A stretch of DNA of 64,000 nt from Paenibacillus cymbidii (GCF_004764705.1 NZ_SHLX01000020.1:99987-163986), one strand, 5' to 3'. Positions 53,781-62,624 are shown, counted from the first letter of the stretch. The notes: a model not told the origin generated them from the sequence alone. Numbers and translations: made by a program.

Positions 53781-53919
53781 TTTGTCTTTTCCTCCTAATG
53801 ATTAGTTTTCATTTAAAATATACCATTTAGAGAATATTCCAGTCAAGGAATATTTAAAAGTTGCGGAAGCGAAGATTACGTTGCCGGACTTCACGCAATT
53901 GAACGGTGCGAATGCTCTC

Positions 53920-54561
53920 TCAGGTTGCATTCAGGATAATGTCTTTTAATTCAATCAGAGTATTGATTCGATAGCTGGCTTGTGAGAAGTCGTGTGATTG
54001 TGTGAAGTCGTTATGGACAATGACACAGCCGATACCCGCCGCCACGGCCGAGTTCAGCCCTCTGTTTGAATCCTCTACGACCAAGGTCTCTTCTTTGGTG
54101 GATCCAAAGCGCTTTAGGCCGGTCAAGTAGGGTTCCGGGTGCGGCTTGGCGCGCTCGTAGTCTTCGCGAACAAGGACGAATTCCATGAATTGTCTAATCC
54201 GGCGCTTTTCGTGAATGAGTTGAAAATCCGCACGTTTGGCAGTCGTCACGATGGCCATGCGGACGTACTTTGACAGTTCGGCCAGCGTTTCAACTACGCC
54301 TTCAATCTCTATGGCTTCCGTCCTTAAATATTCCTGGTAATAGACGTTGCGGACCTCGCGCTGCTTACTGAGGGTCTGTTCGTCAATACCTGCCGCCCTG
54401 GCTTGGGACCAAGTGCCTAATGACTGGGTCATGTCGCGAAGGTATTGATCCTTATCCAAGGTGAATCCTATGTCAGCCAGAGCGCGTTCTCCCGCTTTGT
54501 AATACCAAAATTCCGTATCAACCAGAACACCATCATGATCGAAGAGTATGTACTTTTTCAT
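53920..54561 (-). CDS. HAD-superfamily phosphatase (beta-phosphoglucomutase-like)
   Basis: The 213-residue protein has motif I FDHDGVLVDTEFW (nucleophile Asp) and motif II IVTTAKRAD. A Lys in RAKPHPEPYLTGLKRFG and motif IV (LVVEDSNRGLNSAVAAGIG) complete the HAD set. The cap helix bundle sits after motif I. It would dephosphorylate a sugar or nucleotide phosphate. Start 54561 has AAGGGAG eight bases upstream. The longer frame upstream is not coding-like. Confidence 0.88.
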   Translation of the reverse strand: MKKYILFDHDGVLVDTEFWYYKAGERALADIGFTLDKDQYLRDMTQSLGTWSQARAAGIDEQTLSKQREVRNVYYQEYLRTEAIEIEGVVETLAELSKYVRMAIVTTAKRADFQLIHEKRRIRQFMEFVLVREDYERAKPHPEPYLTGLKRFGSTKEETLVVEDSNRGLNSAVAAGIGCVIVHNDFTQSHDFSQASYRINTLIELKDIILNAT

Positions 54562-54924
54562 TGCTTCGTTCTCCCTTGTCAGCGATGGATTCCGCCAAAT
54601 TGCTTCTACTAAATAGGCTGCTTTTCGATTCTCGACGTTCTGCTCCCTGATCCAATGATAATCAAAAAACAGTTGCCGCGGCAATATGGTTCCAGACGTT
54701 TTGCTTTTTTCAGCCAAACTGTTGGGCCGCACCCCAAACATGTTGTCAGGGTAACGCGGGAACAACAAGAGAATGGCGAAATAAGCCAGTTTCTCCCCCA
54801 ACCGCACGATGAAGCAACGGAGACGCTCCCGAGACACAAATAACAGCTCGGCATTGGCATATATTCAACAGCTGTCGCTTAACGTGACCACATATGGGCC
54901 GAACCCCCGTCTCTCCGTTCCGCA
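54562..54924. other. Gene-free stretch upstream of the HAD phosphatase gene
   Basis: An open frame runs across about 280 bases on the minus strand (54561-54837) ahead of the phosphatase start. It has no ribosome site or recognisable domain and reads as junk or relic sequence. No other gene is seen before the MutS2-like gene ends at 54925. Confidence 0.35.
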
Positions 54925-56886
54925 TTACGAGAGATCCTCCTCGGAGCGGACGATCGTCAGCCCTTCGACATGCCGCTTGCTCATCAGCTTCTTCTTCTTG
55001 CGGTTCTCCTTCGTGTCGAACACGATATCGAAATCGTAATCGTCGGGGTAAAGCTCGCTTTTCGAGATGTGCAGCTTGAGCCGCTTGCGGTTGAACTTCA
55101 GCTTCTCCTTCTGCACCATGACGCCGACCTCTCCGACCTTGTCCGCCGCGGCGTACACGATGCCGAATTTGTCGAGCGACGGAATATACACGCAGTCGCC
55201 GACCTCGAGTTCGGCTTCGACGGGCGCCGCTCCGGCCGCTTCGGCCGATGCAGCCTGCCCTTGCGCTTGTTTTAGCGGCTGCGCTTGCCCGGGCACGAAC
55301 GCCGGCAGGTCGACCGCCTCTGCGAAGGCGTCCTCGCCGCCCTCGCCCCGGCGCCGCACGCCTTCGGTCAGCTCCCGCGAGCGCACGAGCACATGCGCCG
55401 GCATGCCAAGCTTGCTCGCGATCGCGAACGCGTAGCTGTGCCCGGCTTCTCCGATGCGCAGCCGGTACAGCGGCTCAAGCGTCTCGGCGTCGAATTCCAT
55501 GCGCGCGTTTTCGAAGCCCGGCGCGGCCGCCGCAAACCGCTTGATTTCGTTGAAATGCGTCGTCGCCACGACCGTCGCCCCCTTGCGATACAGCTCCTCA
55601 AGCACCGCGATCGACAGGCCGACCCCTTCCCCGGGATCGGTGCCGGACGCCATCTCGTCGATCAGGACGAGCGTCGCGCCGTTCGCCGTTCGCAGCGTCT
55701 CGACAAGCAGCTTCACATGCGACGAAAACGTGCTCAGCGACTGCTCCAGCGACTGGCCGTCCCCGATGTCGGCCGCGAATCGCCTGAACACCGCAAAGAC
55801 GCTGCCCGGCTCGACGGGGACGAGCAAACCCGATTGGACCATCAGCGTTAGCAGCCCGACCGTCTTGAGCGCGACCGTCTTGCCGCCGGTATTCGGTCCT
55901 GTGATGATCAGTGAACGGTACGTCCGCCCGATCGCGAAATCGAGCGGCACCATGCCGCCGCCGAGCAGCGGATGTTTCGCGCCACGGACGTCGATGACGC
56001 CCGTGTCGTTCACGTCAACGGGGGCGCCGTCGATCGCAAGTGCGTACTTCGCCTTCGCGAACAGGAAATCGTACGCGCCGACGGCTTCCGCGTTCAGCCG
56101 CAACTCCGCTTCGTGCTCCTCGACGAGCCCCGTCAAAAGCGCGAGCACCTTCGTCTCCTCACGCACCTCCTCCGTCCGCAGGTCGCCGAGCTCGTAATGC
56201 AGCGCGGCCAGCTCCGCCGGCTCGATATACACCGTCTGCCCGCTCGCAGACTCGTCGAGCACTGCGCCCTGCAAGAGCCGGCGATGCTCCTTCTTGACCG
56301 GCAGCACATAGCGGTTGCCGCGCTTCGTAACGATCGCCTCCTGCAGATGGCTTTTGTGCTTCGTCATCAACGCATCCAGCTTTTTCTTCATCCGGTCTTC
56401 GACGATCAGAATGTGCCTGCGAATTTTCGCAAGCTCCCCGCTCGCGGCGTCGTCCACCCGGCCGTGCCGAATGCAGCGGTCGATCTCCCGGCGCACCTCC
56501 GCGAGGTCGTAGAGGGAGTTCGCATAGGTTGCCACCCGGGGAGCCTGGGGGCGCTTACCGTCCATATACCGACGCAGATGGCCGCAGCCGGTCAGGAATG
56601 TCAGGATCGCGCCGAAATCCGCCTCCGTAAAAACGTAACCCGTGCCGATCAGTTGGAACACGGGCTCCATGCCGTCCAGAGAAGGCAGCGGGACGCTCGA
56701 ACCGCGCCTCAGCAGCTCGGCCGCCTCCAGCGTCTCCGCGAGCAGCGACTTCACCGCCCCGAGTTCCGTCAACGGCGTTAGCTTCATCGCCATCGTTCGG
56801 CCAAGATAGGTGACGGCGTATTGCGTCAATCGTTCGATCACTTGCGTGTATTCCAATCGAATCATCATATTTTCGTTCAGGTTCAT
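54925..56886 (-). CDS. MutS2-like ATPase lacking the Smr endonuclease domain
   Basis: The 653-residue protein has the MutS core (lever/clamp helices, about 1-290) and an ABC ATPase domain: Walker A ITGPNTGGKTVALKT, DIGDGQSLEQSLSTFSSH, Walker B LVLIDEMASGTDPGEG and the THF loop. A KOW-like beta segment near residue 560-600 (GDCVYIPSLDKFGIVYAA) and a short charged tail follow. Canonical MutS2 is about 780 residues with a C-terminal Smr nuclease. That domain is absent here, so this is a paralogue probably without nuclease activity, acting in ribosome rescue or recombination control. GAGGAG precedes the ATG. A structured RNA with two terminators lies just upstream. Confidence 0.85.
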   Translation of the reverse strand: MNLNENMMIRLEYTQVIERLTQYAVTYLGRTMAMKLTPLTELGAVKSLLAETLEAAELLRRGSSVPLPSLDGMEPVFQLIGTGYVFTEADFGAILTFLTGCGHLRRYMDGKRPQAPRVATYANSLYDLAEVRREIDRCIRHGRVDDAASGELAKIRRHILIVEDRMKKKLDALMTKHKSHLQEAIVTKRGNRYVLPVKKEHRRLLQGAVLDESASGQTVYIEPAELAALHYELGDLRTEEVREETKVLALLTGLVEEHEAELRLNAEAVGAYDFLFAKAKYALAIDGAPVDVNDTGVIDVRGAKHPLLGGGMVPLDFAIGRTYRSLIITGPNTGGKTVALKTVGLLTLMVQSGLLVPVEPGSVFAVFRRFAADIGDGQSLEQSLSTFSSHVKLLVETLRTANGATLVLIDEMASGTDPGEGVGLSIAVLEELYRKGATVVATTHFNEIKRFAAAAPGFENARMEFDAETLEPLYRLRIGEAGHSYAFAIASKLGMPAHVLVRSRELTEGVRRRGEGGEDAFAEAVDLPAFVPGQAQPLKQAQGQAASAEAAGAAPVEAELEVGDCVYIPSLDKFGIVYAAADKVGEVGVMVQKEKLKFNRKRLKLHISKSELYPDDYDFDIVFDTKENRKKKKLMSKRHVEGLTIVRSEEDLS

Positions 56887-56960
56887 TTCGAGTTCACTCC
56901 TCTTCGTTTAGGAAAATGATTTTTCTCTCTCAGGACATCCGGACGCCTCGCCGAAAACGT

Positions 56961-57003
56961 AAAAAAGGCAAAGCCAACGTCAAAAACACGACGCAGCTTT
57001 GCC
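56961..57003 (-). terminator. Second terminator between the structured RNA and the MutS2-like gene
   Basis: On the minus strand the outer stem GGCAAAGC / GCTTTGCC (57003-56996 with 56974-56967) encloses an inner CGTC/GACG pairing. A run of six T follows (complement of A at 56961-56966). It lies 75 bp before the MutS2-like start. Confidence 0.7.
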
Positions 57004-57041
57004 AGTCGGCGAGGGCACTCCTGTCGGATCCGGACCGCAAT

Positions 57042-57274
57042 AAAAAACCGCGCTGCAACAACAGCGCGGGCTGGGCCGAAGGAGTACGCCGGCGGCGTAA
57101 TGATCGTTTCCGCGTGTTCTTAACTGATTGAGGGTTCGGTTCGAGGGTACGTACGAAAACAAGGCCCCGCCGGATCGACAGAGTCTTCGTACCGCTTCCT
57201 TCCCGTCACGCCTCTATGAAATTGCTCAGTTAAGAACCCCTGCAGACATTAAAATCTCTCCCTAATCGAGGATA
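57042..57274 (-). ncRNA. Unidentified structured RNA ending in a Rho-independent terminator
   Basis: A strong promoter at 57281-57309 predicts a transcript of about 233 bases from 57274. A perfect 12-bp closing stem pairs TCAGTTAAGAAC (57226-57237, plus strand) with GTTCTTAACTGA (57116-57127) across about 100 bases. An inner helix GTACGAA / TTCGTAC lies inside. A palindromic TACGCC-GGCGTA hairpin and a terminator (CCGCGCTG at 57048-57055 with CAGCGCGG at 57062-57069, then six T) finish it. No T-box, SAM, c-di-AMP, lysine, cobalamin, 6S or RNase P core sequence was recognised. It may be a stand-alone small RNA or a leader of the MutS2-like gene. Confidence 0.6.
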
Positions 57275-57280
57275 GTTGTC

Positions 57281-57309
57281 ATATTACCCGGTCCCGGGCC
57301 CGTTGTCAA
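57281..57309 (-). promoter_or_regulatory. Near-consensus vegetative promoter for the structured RNA
   Basis: On the minus strand TTGACA (57309-57304), a 17-bp GC-rich spacer and TAATAT (57286-57281) form an almost ideal vegetative promoter. It is one of the best in the window. Confidence 0.8.
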
Positions 57310-57391
57310 GGGTCGGTTTCCCCTATAACAAACAGTTTGGTTTGTGCGTCTATTTTCATGGCTTGGAACGCAGGAATTGCGACACGATTTT

Positions 57392-57814
57392 TTAGGATGT
57401 AATATCGCCAAAATTCTGCAAAAGGCGCAGCTCCAGCCCTTTTTCGTTTGTTTTCAGTTCTTGCATGATCGGAATCGTCATATCGGTATTGGGGTTGTAC
57501 TTCAAGCCCCAGTGCATAATGGCAAAAACGACCGGAAACAGGTCAAGCGCCTTTTGAGTGGGCCGGTACATGGTTTGTGCGCGGTTTGAATCTCCTTCTG
57601 TCTTGACGAGCAAGCCTGCTTCAACAAGCGATTGGAGCCGTGCGCTCAAAATGTTAGTTGCGATGCGCTCGCGCGCAGCAAGAAACTCGCGGTAATACCG
57701 CTTGTTATGGATAAGGACGTCACGAAGGATGACCAGACTCCAGGGATCACCCCATAAGTCGAGCGCATAAACGATGGGACAAACGGTGGAAGATCGCTTT
57801 TTCATGGGAATCAT
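57392..57814 (-). CDS. HxlR-family transcriptional regulator
   Basis: The winged-helix protein of about 137-140 residues begins near MKKRSSTVCPIVYALDLWGD. It contains LRDVLIHNKRYYREFLAARE and LSARLQSLVEAGLLVKTEGD, then RPTQKALDLFPVVFAIMHWG. These are the HxlR landmarks. Members bind DNA as dimers and often answer reactive carbonyls or oxidants. The start is ATG 57814 or 57805. A TATAAT -10 immediately precedes, so the mRNA may be leaderless. The longer frame encodes operator sequence and is rejected. It is divergent from an SRPBCC gene with shared operators. Confidence 0.85.
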   Translation of the reverse strand: MIPMKKRSSTVCPIVYALDLWGDPWSLVILRDVLIHNKRYYREFLAARERIATNILSARLQSLVEAGLLVKTEGDSNRAQTMYRPTQKALDLFPVVFAIMHWGLKYNPNTDMTIPIMQELKTNEKGLELRLLQNFGDITS

Positions 57815-57878
57815 TATACATTTCGTGCTTGCATTTTGCAAGTTTGTACTTGCGTTTTGCAAGTACATAATTTATACT
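57813..57878. promoter_or_regulatory. Divergent promoters with twin inverted-repeat operators
   Basis: Leftward: -35 TTGCAA (57841-57836), 17-bp spacer, -10 TATAAT (57818-57813). Rightward: -35 TTGCGT (57850-57855), 17-bp spacer, -10 TATACT (57873-57878). Inverted repeats ACTTGC-N5-GCAAGT at 57848-57864 and GCTTGC-N5-GCAAGT at 57827-57843 have centres 21 bp apart. Each overlaps a -35. HxlR would repress both genes. Confidence 0.7.
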
Positions 57879-57916
57879 CGGTGTGTAATTAACAATTAAC
57901 GAGGGAGATAACTTGA

Positions 57917-58393
57917 ATGAATCAAAGTTACAGCACTTTTTTTCAAGTAGACCAAAGCCCCGAAGAAGTTTTTGCCGCCATCAATAACGTCCGCGGATGG
58001 TGGTCGGAGGAAATTGATGGCGCTACCGACGAACTCGGTGAATTTAAGTACCACTACCAAGATATTCACCGCTGCACGATCCAAATCACCGAGCTTGTTC
58101 CCGATAAGAAGGTTGTTTGGCACGTTACAGACAACTACTTTAACTTCGTAGAGGACAAGAGGGAGTGGACAGATACCGACATTGTTTTTGAAATCGACAA
58201 GAAAGACGGCAAAACAGAAGTTCGATTTACGCACGTAGGCCTCGTTCCCGCGTATGAGTGCTACGCCGTCTGTACGGACTCCTGGGGCATCTACATAAGC
58301 GGCAGTCTTCGCGACTTGATCACCAAGGGCAAAGGCCAGCCCAACCAAAGCGAGCAAATTGCCAATAAACACGGCATAAGCAACCACTCTTAG
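57917..58393 (+). CDS. SRPBCC-family protein
   Basis: The 158-residue protein has a START-like fold: FFQVDQSPEEVFAAINNVRG, WWSEEIDGATDELGEF, and VRFTHVGLVPAYECYAVCTD near the end. Such proteins bind hydrophobic ligands; this group (SRPBCC, activator-of-Hsp90-like) has no set role. GGGAG lies about ten bases before the ATG. It is transcribed divergently from the HxlR regulator and almost certainly controlled by it. The Cys pair near the C-terminus could be redox-active, but that is speculation. Confidence 0.85.
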   Translation: MNQSYSTFFQVDQSPEEVFAAINNVRGWWSEEIDGATDELGEFKYHYQDIHRCTIQITELVPDKKVVWHVTDNYFNFVEDKREWTDTDIVFEIDKKDGKTEVRFTHVGLVPAYECYAVCTDSWGIYISGSLRDLITKGKGQPNQSEQIANKHGISNHS

Positions 58394-58472
58394 AAACCCG
58401 GGCTAATGAGAATAAAGAGCACCCGCCGCGGCGCTACGGCTCTTTTTGAATGCGGTGTCCCCTTAACGTAAC

Positions 58473-58502
58473 GAAACCGCCAATCATCCCTTAGGCGGTT
58501 TC
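58473..58502 (+). terminator. Terminator hairpin after the SRPBCC gene
   Basis: The stem GAAACCGCC / GGCGGTTTC (58473-58481 with 58494-58502) is followed by ATTTT on the plus strand. A weaker AGAGC/GCTCT hairpin with a T run lies upstream at about 58418-58446. Confidence 0.65.
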
Positions 58503-58557
58503 ATTTTCGAAAAATTGTTGGTTCATCATCACGCTAAACCCACAGTCACGCCGGCCG

Positions 58558-59745
58558 CTATTCCGGCAGTAAGCAGCCGGTTCTCCGCAGTGTGGCTACA
58601 AACCGGCCCATTCTCTCTAACGCCTCTGTCAGAAGGCTCTCCGATACCGCGTAAGAACAGCGGACATGCCCTTCGCCTCCGGAGCCGAATATATGACCGG
58701 GTACGACGGCGACGCCGCCCTCCTGCAGCAGCTGATGCGTGAATTGTTCGGCACTCAGCCCTGTATCCGCTATGGAAGGGAAAGCGTAGAAAGCCCCTTC
58801 CGGATCACGGCACGACAGTCCGATTTCCCGCAATCCTTGCACAACGAGATTTCTGCGCCGACGGTACATCGCCTTCATCTCCTCCATCGCCTCTATGCCG
58901 TGACGGAGCGACTCGATGGCGGCAATTTGGCCAAGAACAGGTGCACACATCGCCGTATATTGATGAATTTTTAACATTCCGGAAATCATTTCCCGACTGC
59001 CGCAGGCATAGCCGATGCGCCAACCTGTCATGGCAAAAGCTTTGGAGAAGCTATTGATGACAATCGTCCGTTCCTTCATTCCCGGCAGAGAAGCCGGGCT
59101 CACATGCCGAGGGCCGTAGGTAAGTTCGGCGTAGACTTCGTCAGAAATGACAATCAGATCGTGGGCAACGACCAGATCAACAATCGGCTGCCAGTCTTTC
59201 TCGGACATGATCGCCCCGGTCGGGTTGCATGGGTAGTTGACTAACAACACTTTGGAGCGGGGAGACAGTTTATTCCTCAGCGTTTCTGCCATTAACTTGA
59301 AATCATTCTCTGCCGTCGTTTCCACTTCCGATACGTATCCGCCGTGAAGATGCACGATGGGTGCATATGCGGTATAGCTCGGAGCTGTAAGGAGAACTTC
59401 GTCTCCCGGGTCTACGAAGGCGCGCAGAGCCAGATCGACCGCTTCACTGCTGCCGATGGTCACCAGAATGTCCTGGGACGGCTCATAGCTCAGTCCGAAA
59501 CGCTCCGATTGATAACGCGCGATTTCCTCCCGCAGTTCGGTCAGACCGGCATTGGATGTATAGCGAGTTTGACCCTCGCGAAGTGCCTGAATGCATGCCT
59601 CCCGTACAAGCTTCGGCGTGACAAAATCCGGCTCTCCCACCCCAAGCGAAATAACGTCGCGATTGCTTGCAGCAATGTCGAAAAAGGCACGAATGCCCGA
59701 GGGCGGAATTTCCCTCACCCGTTTACATAAATAATCCGATTCCAT
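58558..59745 (-). CDS. Class I/II PLP-dependent aminotransferase
   Basis: The 395-residue enzyme has the fold-type I landmarks: LGVGEPDFVTPKLVREAC, SSEAVDLALRAF, NYPCNPTGAIMS, ISDEVYAELTYG and NSFSKAFAMTGWRIGYACG (PLP-binding Lys in SKAF). It resembles PatA/AspC-type aminotransferases. Amino-acid specificity cannot be read here. It follows a MocR-type regulator by 46 bp on the same strand, a common pair in which the regulator controls the enzyme or senses PLP/amino acids. Confidence 0.92.
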   Translation of the reverse strand: MESDYLCKRVREIPPSGIRAFFDIAASNRDVISLGVGEPDFVTPKLVREACIQALREGQTRYTSNAGLTELREEIARYQSERFGLSYEPSQDILVTIGSSEAVDLALRAFVDPGDEVLLTAPSYTAYAPIVHLHGGYVSEVETTAENDFKLMAETLRNKLSPRSKVLLVNYPCNPTGAIMSEKDWQPIVDLVVAHDLIVISDEVYAELTYGPRHVSPASLPGMKERTIVINSFSKAFAMTGWRIGYACGSREMISGMLKIHQYTAMCAPVLGQIAAIESLRHGIEAMEEMKAMYRRRRNLVVQGLREIGLSCRDPEGAFYAFPSIADTGLSAEQFTHQLLQEGGVAVVPGHIFGSGGEGHVRCSYAVSESLLTEALERMGRFVATLRRTGCLLPE

Positions 59746-59791
59746 ACCTGCACTCTCTCTTTCTTCTGCAAAATAGATCTTTGTGTCCCTC

Positions 59792-61249
59792 TCAATGCAT
59801 CAACTGTCTGGCAGTTTCGCCGATAATCCGGATGCCTTTTTCAATCTCCTCGCCGGTAACCCTCGAGAAGCCGATTCGCATCGTATGCCGACCCTCGCCT
59901 TCTCCGGTGAAGAACATATCCCCTGGGGTAAAGAAAACGCCTTGACGAGAACAAGCGGTCAGCAATTCGCGTGTATCGAAGCCCTCTTCAAAAGCGACGA
60001 ACAAATGCAAGCCTCCGTCTCCCGTCATCCGCACATACGGCACATGCGCCTCACAACATTGTTTCGTCCATTCATACTTCCGCTTATATTCCGCTCGGGC
60101 TTTCTTCATATATTTCTCGAAATTGCCGTTATGCAAATATTGATACAAAAGCGACTGATCCAACGTCGATGTGTGGATCGTACGCGCCCGTTTGATACTT
60201 TCCAAGTAGTCGATCAACACCCGATCCGCCAACACCCAACCGACCCGCAAACCGGGAAATAAAACTTTGGAAAAACTGCCCAGGTAGACAACGCCGTTTC
60301 CGTCCCCGGCCGTAGCTATGAGCGGCGCGACATGAGAGCCTGAATAGCGCAACTCCTCGTTGAAGCCGTCCTCGATGATCGGAATTTGACGTTCGGCCAT
60401 CCATTTCATCAGCGTGAGCCGCTTCTCCGGAGACGTTACGATGCCAGTTGGATTGTGGTAAGACGGCACGAAATAGGCACAATCGTAAGTCCGCTCCGAT
60501 AATGCGCTTTCCAGTTCATGCAGGTCGATGCCATCGCCTTCCATCGGAATGCCTTTGATCTCGAACCCGTGCAACTTCAGTAATTTGAGAGCCGTGTTAT
60601 GCGTCGGATTCTCGCACAGCACCGAGCCGTTCGGACGGCGGAGCGACGATAGCACAATATCGAGCCCTTCGGTAAAACCGTTCGTAATTAGCATATCTTT
60701 GCCTTTCGTATTGACGCCTTTATGTTCCATATAACGCAGCAAATAATCGATCAACGGCCTATAGCCTTTCGCGTAACCGTAATTAAGCAGCACGTTGCCT
60801 TCCAACGCCATCCGGTCCAGGAACGCCCGCCGGACGTTGTCGATATCGAACAGTTTCTCATCGGGTGCAATGCTGGTGAACGAAATTGTCGTCCGTTCCG
60901 CGCGGAAGCCGTTTTTCATATGGTCAAGCTCGACAGCCAACTTCGCGTGACCGTTCATGCGCGCGCACCAGTCCGGTTGCCAGAATTGAACCATCTTACT
61001 GGCGCCACCGGAAATCGTAGCGACATAGCTGCCCTTTCCCCGTACCATATAAGTAAACCCATCGTCTTCCAGCCCTTCGTAGGCAGCAATAACGATGTTG
61101 CGGCTTACGTTAAGCAGCAGGCTGAGCTCACGTGTGGACGGAAGCTTCTGGTTCGCCTGCAGCGCGCCTTTAATAATCAGCCGCTTCACGTAGTCTCTCA
61201 CTTGAATCGCTACCGGACGGTCATACGCAAGCTTGAAATCGCGAAACAT
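59792..61249 (-). CDS. MocR-family regulator (GntR helix-turn-helix + aminotransferase domain)
   Basis: The 485-residue protein has an N-terminal GntR winged helix (about 10-75, LPSTRELSLLLNVSRNIVIA). A fold-type I aminotransferase domain follows (about 110-480), with PSYHNPTGIVTSPEKR and YLGSFSKVLFPGLRVGW holding the PLP Lys. MocR proteins are regulators, not enzymes, and usually sense PLP or GABA-like ligands (PdxR, GabR). No pyridoxal synthesis genes follow; the aminotransferase gene 46 bp downstream is the likely target. Confidence 0.92.
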   Translation of the reverse strand: MFRDFKLAYDRPVAIQVRDYVKRLIIKGALQANQKLPSTRELSLLLNVSRNIVIAAYEGLEDDGFTYMVRGKGSYVATISGGASKMVQFWQPDWCARMNGHAKLAVELDHMKNGFRAERTTISFTSIAPDEKLFDIDNVRRAFLDRMALEGNVLLNYGYAKGYRPLIDYLLRYMEHKGVNTKGKDMLITNGFTEGLDIVLSSLRRPNGSVLCENPTHNTALKLLKLHGFEIKGIPMEGDGIDLHELESALSERTYDCAYFVPSYHNPTGIVTSPEKRLTLMKWMAERQIPIIEDGFNEELRYSGSHVAPLIATAGDGNGVVYLGSFSKVLFPGLRVGWVLADRVLIDYLESIKRARTIHTSTLDQSLLYQYLHNGNFEKYMKKARAEYKRKYEWTKQCCEAHVPYVRMTGDGGLHLFVAFEEGFDTRELLTACSRQGVFFTPGDMFFTGEGEGRHTMRIGFSRVTGEEIEKGIRIIGETARQLMH

Positions 61250-61299
61250 CTCTTCTCACCCCCCATACCCATTCTGGCACAGACGAACGAACAACAAAA

Positions 61300-61336
61300 G
61301 AACCACTGCCCGGGATGTTTCATCCCTGCGTGGTTC
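61300..61336 (-). terminator. Terminator after the phosphotransferase-fold gene
   Basis: The stem GAACCAC / GTGGTTC (61300-61306 with 61330-61336) holds an inner GGGATG/CATCCC pairing. TTTTGTT follows on the minus strand. It lies about 50 bp after the stop at 61385. Confidence 0.75.
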
Positions 61337-61384
61337 AGCTTGGAACATCGCTCCAGCCACTCCATCAGTTGAAGAAGATCCCGT

Positions 61385-62395
61385 TTAAGAGACCTCAAGT
61401 GGCTGAAACAAGAATGATCTGCCCTCAACATAGGCTTTCATTATCGCTTGCGCATATGGTTGTTCTTCAATCAAGCCCTCTGTTTCAAGATGATCCTCCG
61501 AATGGAAACTATATGCTTCTATGATAGCCATGATGAAGAAACACTCCAGCATGGGAATAAAATCGTCATCCATTTGCCTATTCCCCTGATACCCTTCGAT
61601 GAATGATGTCCTTTGGGAAGGATAAAGTCCCATGATCGACTGAGCAATATCATAGAGATAGTAGCCAAAGCCACACCTCCCAAAATCGATAGGATACGGT
61701 TCGTTATCACGAAAAACGACATTGCCAATGTGTAAATCTGCATGAATCATCCCATAATTACCCTTATGACTTGCGAGTTTGTGCAGAAAGGCTGCCACTT
61801 TAGTGGCGGCCGCCGAGTACAGCTCAAAACCTTCATCGGAAATAAAATTACTGTAATGCAGCCCCAAATGCGTCCAATCCCGTTTAAAGCTCTCCAAGCC
61901 CCAAGAGGGGCGAGTAAAACTGGTTGATGGGCTAAAAGAAAAGCTCGCCTCATGGAGGTTCGCCATCATCCCCCCCATTTTATGGATTGACGCTTCCGTT
62001 AGTGCCCCTTTTTCCAATCGTTCTCCCTCGATCCAATTCAACATTGTCGAATAGTGCCGTTGTCCGCCGCTCACCGGCGTATCAGTAATGAAAGTACCTT
62101 CCCGATTCGATACGACTTCCGGAATAATAACACCCTTGCTCTTGAGGAAAACCATCCACTCAAATGCCGAGATAGTTTCCTCACGCGGTTTGTTTTCCGG
62201 ATGAATGCGCAGCAAGTATTGTTTTCCCTCGTTGGTCGCTACACGGAAGGTGGCGTGTTCGGATATTTGAATGAATTGAATCGCGTTCCAGTCAGTTTCG
62301 TACTCCTGCAAAGCCATAAGAGCTGCTTGTTTCACTTGCTTCAATGATTGGCGTCGATTTACCTCGTTATCCATCCGAAAGCCGCTATTCATCAT
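61385..62395 (-). CDS. Phosphotransferase-fold (APH/CotS-like) kinase
   Basis: The 336-residue protein has a kinase small lobe (EHATFRVATNEGKQYLLRIH), a catalytic loop MIHADLHIGNVVFRDNEPY and the metal loop PIDFGRCGFGYYLYDIAQSI. These are the APH-fold signatures. It resembles homoserine kinase/CotS-like or aminoglycoside-type kinases; substrate unknown. AAGAGG lies upstream of the ATG. An internal frame of its strand reading into the MocR gene is separated by a terminator, so it is monocistronic. No resistance phenotype can be claimed. Confidence 0.85.
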   Translation of the reverse strand: MMNSGFRMDNEVNRRQSLKQVKQAALMALQEYETDWNAIQFIQISEHATFRVATNEGKQYLLRIHPENKPREETISAFEWMVFLKSKGVIIPEVVSNREGTFITDTPVSGGQRHYSTMLNWIEGERLEKGALTEASIHKMGGMMANLHEASFSFSPSTSFTRPSWGLESFKRDWTHLGLHYSNFISDEGFELYSAAATKVAAFLHKLASHKGNYGMIHADLHIGNVVFRDNEPYPIDFGRCGFGYYLYDIAQSIMGLYPSQRTSFIEGYQGNRQMDDDFIPMLECFFIMAIIEAYSFHSEDHLETEGLIEEQPYAQAIMKAYVEGRSFLFQPLEVS

Positions 62396-62485
62396 AAAAA
62401 ACCTCTTTACTATTCAATGTGATATCTCCTGATGATGAACTGCAGGCTAGCCTCCATTCCACCATCCGCCAACTAACTCCCTGCA

Positions 62486-62624
62486 AAATAGGCCCTATTT
62501 TCTTGCCTATTTCGCCAAAACGAGCACCCTCTTTAAAATAACCAGCGAAATCACTGGCTATTTCGCTGGAAATGCCTATTTGAAGGCGATCACGGGCAAA
62601 TAACCAGTGTTTTCACTGGCTATT
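62486..62624. repeat. Cluster of three short palindromic intergenic repeats
   Basis: AAATAGG-CCTATTT (62486-62512), AAATAACCAG-CTGGCTATTT (62536-62563) and AAATAACCAG-CTGGCTATT (62598-62624) each form a hairpin with 8-13-base loops, spaced about 50-62 bp apart. They look like a dispersed, possibly regulatory or MITE-like Paenibacillus repeat. The third ends abruptly where the IS256-like element begins. Confidence 0.6.

Noticed and set aside
57042..57274. Identity of the structured RNA as RNase P, T-box or SAM riboswitch
   Set aside because: GTTCTTAAC resembles the RNase P start, but the GAGGAAAGTCC and ACAGAA cores are absent. No AGGGTGGNACCGCG T-box or SAM core is present.
62486..62624. CRISPR array
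   Set aside because: Only three imperfect hairpin units with unequal spacing and no cas genes.
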